From assembly GCA_021731325.1 (NCBI GenBank), contig JAKFXP010000006.1:1-14187 (forward strand): DNA of 14,187 nt, read 5' to 3'. The translations under genes were made by a program, and so were the position numbers. This document shows, in pieces, positions 13,369 to 14,187 of the stretch. Position 1 is the stretch's first letter. Every line of letters starts with the position of its first letter. The DNA comes from Parcubacteria group bacterium (GTDB taxonomy: Bacteria > Patescibacteriota > Minisyncoccia > Phycocordibacterales > UBA12088). The notes beneath the pieces are model-generated. The model was not told the origin of the DNA. It worked only from the letters and a program-made list of their open reading frames with translations, and did not search any database.

Positions 13369-13938
13369 ATGAAAAAATATTTGCCGTTGGTAGGCTTTGT
13401 GTGCACCATGCTCGCATTTGTCTACCTCACCACTGTTTTGCTCATGCAAAACATCCCGCTTAACTTTGCAACATGGGCACTCTGGGTTTTGATCGACACG
13501 AGTCTGCTTGTATCTATGGTAAAAGCTGGGAATAAACGCCCCTGGATTATGATCGGTTTTGCGACGGGCGCAACGACCATTGCTCTCATTGCGTTGACCA
13601 AGCTTCTTATGGGAATCACTGCAATGTCTTGGGGTAACCCAGAAACACTTGCAGCTGTCGCTGTAGCTATTGCTCTTACCATTTGGAAGTTCACATCCAA
13701 TAACGCTGGAGTGGTCTCTATCACAGTGGCTATGTATGTCGCCATGATCCCGACCCTTATCGACGGGTGGACTAAACCAGTTGGCCAAGATCCATGGTTT
13801 TGGGGAGTATGCGCGATTGCCTGCCTACTAACCTACATCGGAAGTCCAAAGACGATCGCAGGACGATTTATGCCAGCGCTCGGCACTTTCTTCAATGGAC
13901 TTATGGCAGTACTAGCATTTCGTCAGTTCTTTCTCTAG
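13369..13938 (+). CDS. Seven-helix integral membrane protein (hypothetical)
   Basis: A 189-residue, strongly hydrophobic protein. Predicted transmembrane segments at about 5-26, 31-51, 58-80, 92-108, 113-130, 142-158 and 168-186. Charged or polar loops include KAGNKRP (52-58) and DGWTKPVGQDP (132-142). The size and seven helices recall small transporters such as PnuC or SWEET, but no signature of either is seen, so no function is assigned. The ATG is chosen because GGAGGG (13355-13360) lies eight bases before it. The same frame is open back to a GTG at 13087, but that would translate the fusA terminator and the inverted repeat. No clear promoter was found. A terminator follows. Confidence 0.8.
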   Translation: MKKYLPLVGFVCTMLAFVYLTTVLLMQNIPLNFATWALWVLIDTSLLVSMVKAGNKRPWIMIGFATGATTIALIALTKLLMGITAMSWGNPETLAAVAVAIALTIWKFTSNNAGVVSITVAMYVAMIPTLIDGWTKPVGQDPWFWGVCAIACLLTYIGSPKTIAGRFMPALGTFFNGLMAVLAFRQFFL

Positions 13939-13984
13939 CCGATGTTAGAGACGCCTCGATTGGAACGGCATTGTAGTTCTAATG

Positions 13985-14009
13985 CACACAGTTAAGGCTG
14001 TGTGTTTTT
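13985..14009 (+). terminator. Intrinsic terminator of the membrane protein gene
   Basis: CACACAG (13985-13991) pairs with CTGTGTG (13998-14004) around TTAAGG, followed by five T (14005-14009). Confidence 0.85.
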
Positions 14010-14025
14010 GTATTTATCGCATTGA

Positions 14026-14187
14026 TTACCGTCCTACTAGACTTTTGTGCAATATAGATGCCAGGTACGTCTGGTAGGGTAATCCTTCCTCTAGTGCTTT
14101 TTCTTTGAGCCGCAGGAGGTCGTACTCGGAGATTCGAATGTTGATGTTTTTCCGCTTTTGAAGCGTTGCCTGAGCATACTCTTGAAG
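14026..14187 (-). CDS. CopG-type antitoxin, C-terminal part (cut by window edge)
   Basis: The last 53 codons of a minus-strand gene are visible; its start lies beyond the right edge. The residues read KNINIRISEYDLLRLKEKA then EEGLPYQTYLASILHK, which matches the ribbon-helix-helix pattern of CopG/BrnA-like antitoxins (INIRxSxxDLxxLKxKAxxxGxPYQTxxxxxLHK). Such proteins bind a cognate toxin and repress their own operon. In this type of pair the toxin gene usually precedes the antitoxin gene, so the toxin would lie outside the window. It is too short for the usual ORF cut-off and overlaps no other gene. Confidence 0.85.
   Translation of the reverse strand, partial: LQEYAQATLQKRKNINIRISEYDLLRLKEKALEEGLPYQTYLASILHKSLVGR

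Overview
The window looks like a piece of a Patescibacteria/CPR genome, most likely Parcubacteria-like (inference from protein style; no 16S gene is present to confirm it). The signs are compact genes, a NusA with an acidic N-terminal insertion, a trigger factor without its PPIase domain, small secreted proteins of no familiar family, housekeeping genes without Shine-Dalgarno sites, and a repeated helical motif (ELxELxIALEVIPxxKA) that I associate with Parcubacteria surface proteins.

Layout. Positions 1-230 are a leader with a candidate promoter whose spacer contains a run of eight C. Positions 231-2988 hold two overlapping genes: a secreted protein of three similar beta-sandwich-like modules, and a secreted M23 (LytM) endopeptidase carrying the same kind of module at its N-terminus. 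A bidirectional terminator (3014-3044) separates them from a convergent membrane-anchored lipid- or protein-facing hypothetical gene (3749-3048, minus). From 3959 a secreted repeat protein with seven helical motifs is read rightward, then a small hypothetical gene (5645-6058).

The centre is core information processing. nusA-ppa-tig (6210-9238) lie behind a near-consensus promoter; rpsL-rpsG (9429-10328) have their own promoter; fusA (10915-13065) has a third. The classical str operon is split between rpsG and fusA by a minus-strand Cys/His-rich small gene with its own terminator, and no tuf gene follows fusA in this window.

The right end carries a 143-base structured inverted repeat (13143-13285), a seven-helix membrane protein gene (13369-13938), and the 3' end of a CopG-type antitoxin gene on the minus strand, cut by the window edge.

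Points deserving attention: the poly-C promoter spacer upstream of a surface gene; the multi-copy helical motif; terminator-like hairpins placed just downstream of several promoters; ribosomal protein S12 with Arg at the streptomycin-determining Lys position and an altered, normally near-invariant loop; the PPIase-less trigger factor; the Cys-rich gene inside the str cluster; and a clean split between genes with an SD site (accessory) and without one (translation and transcription machinery). No complete, recognisable new defence or mobile system is visible.
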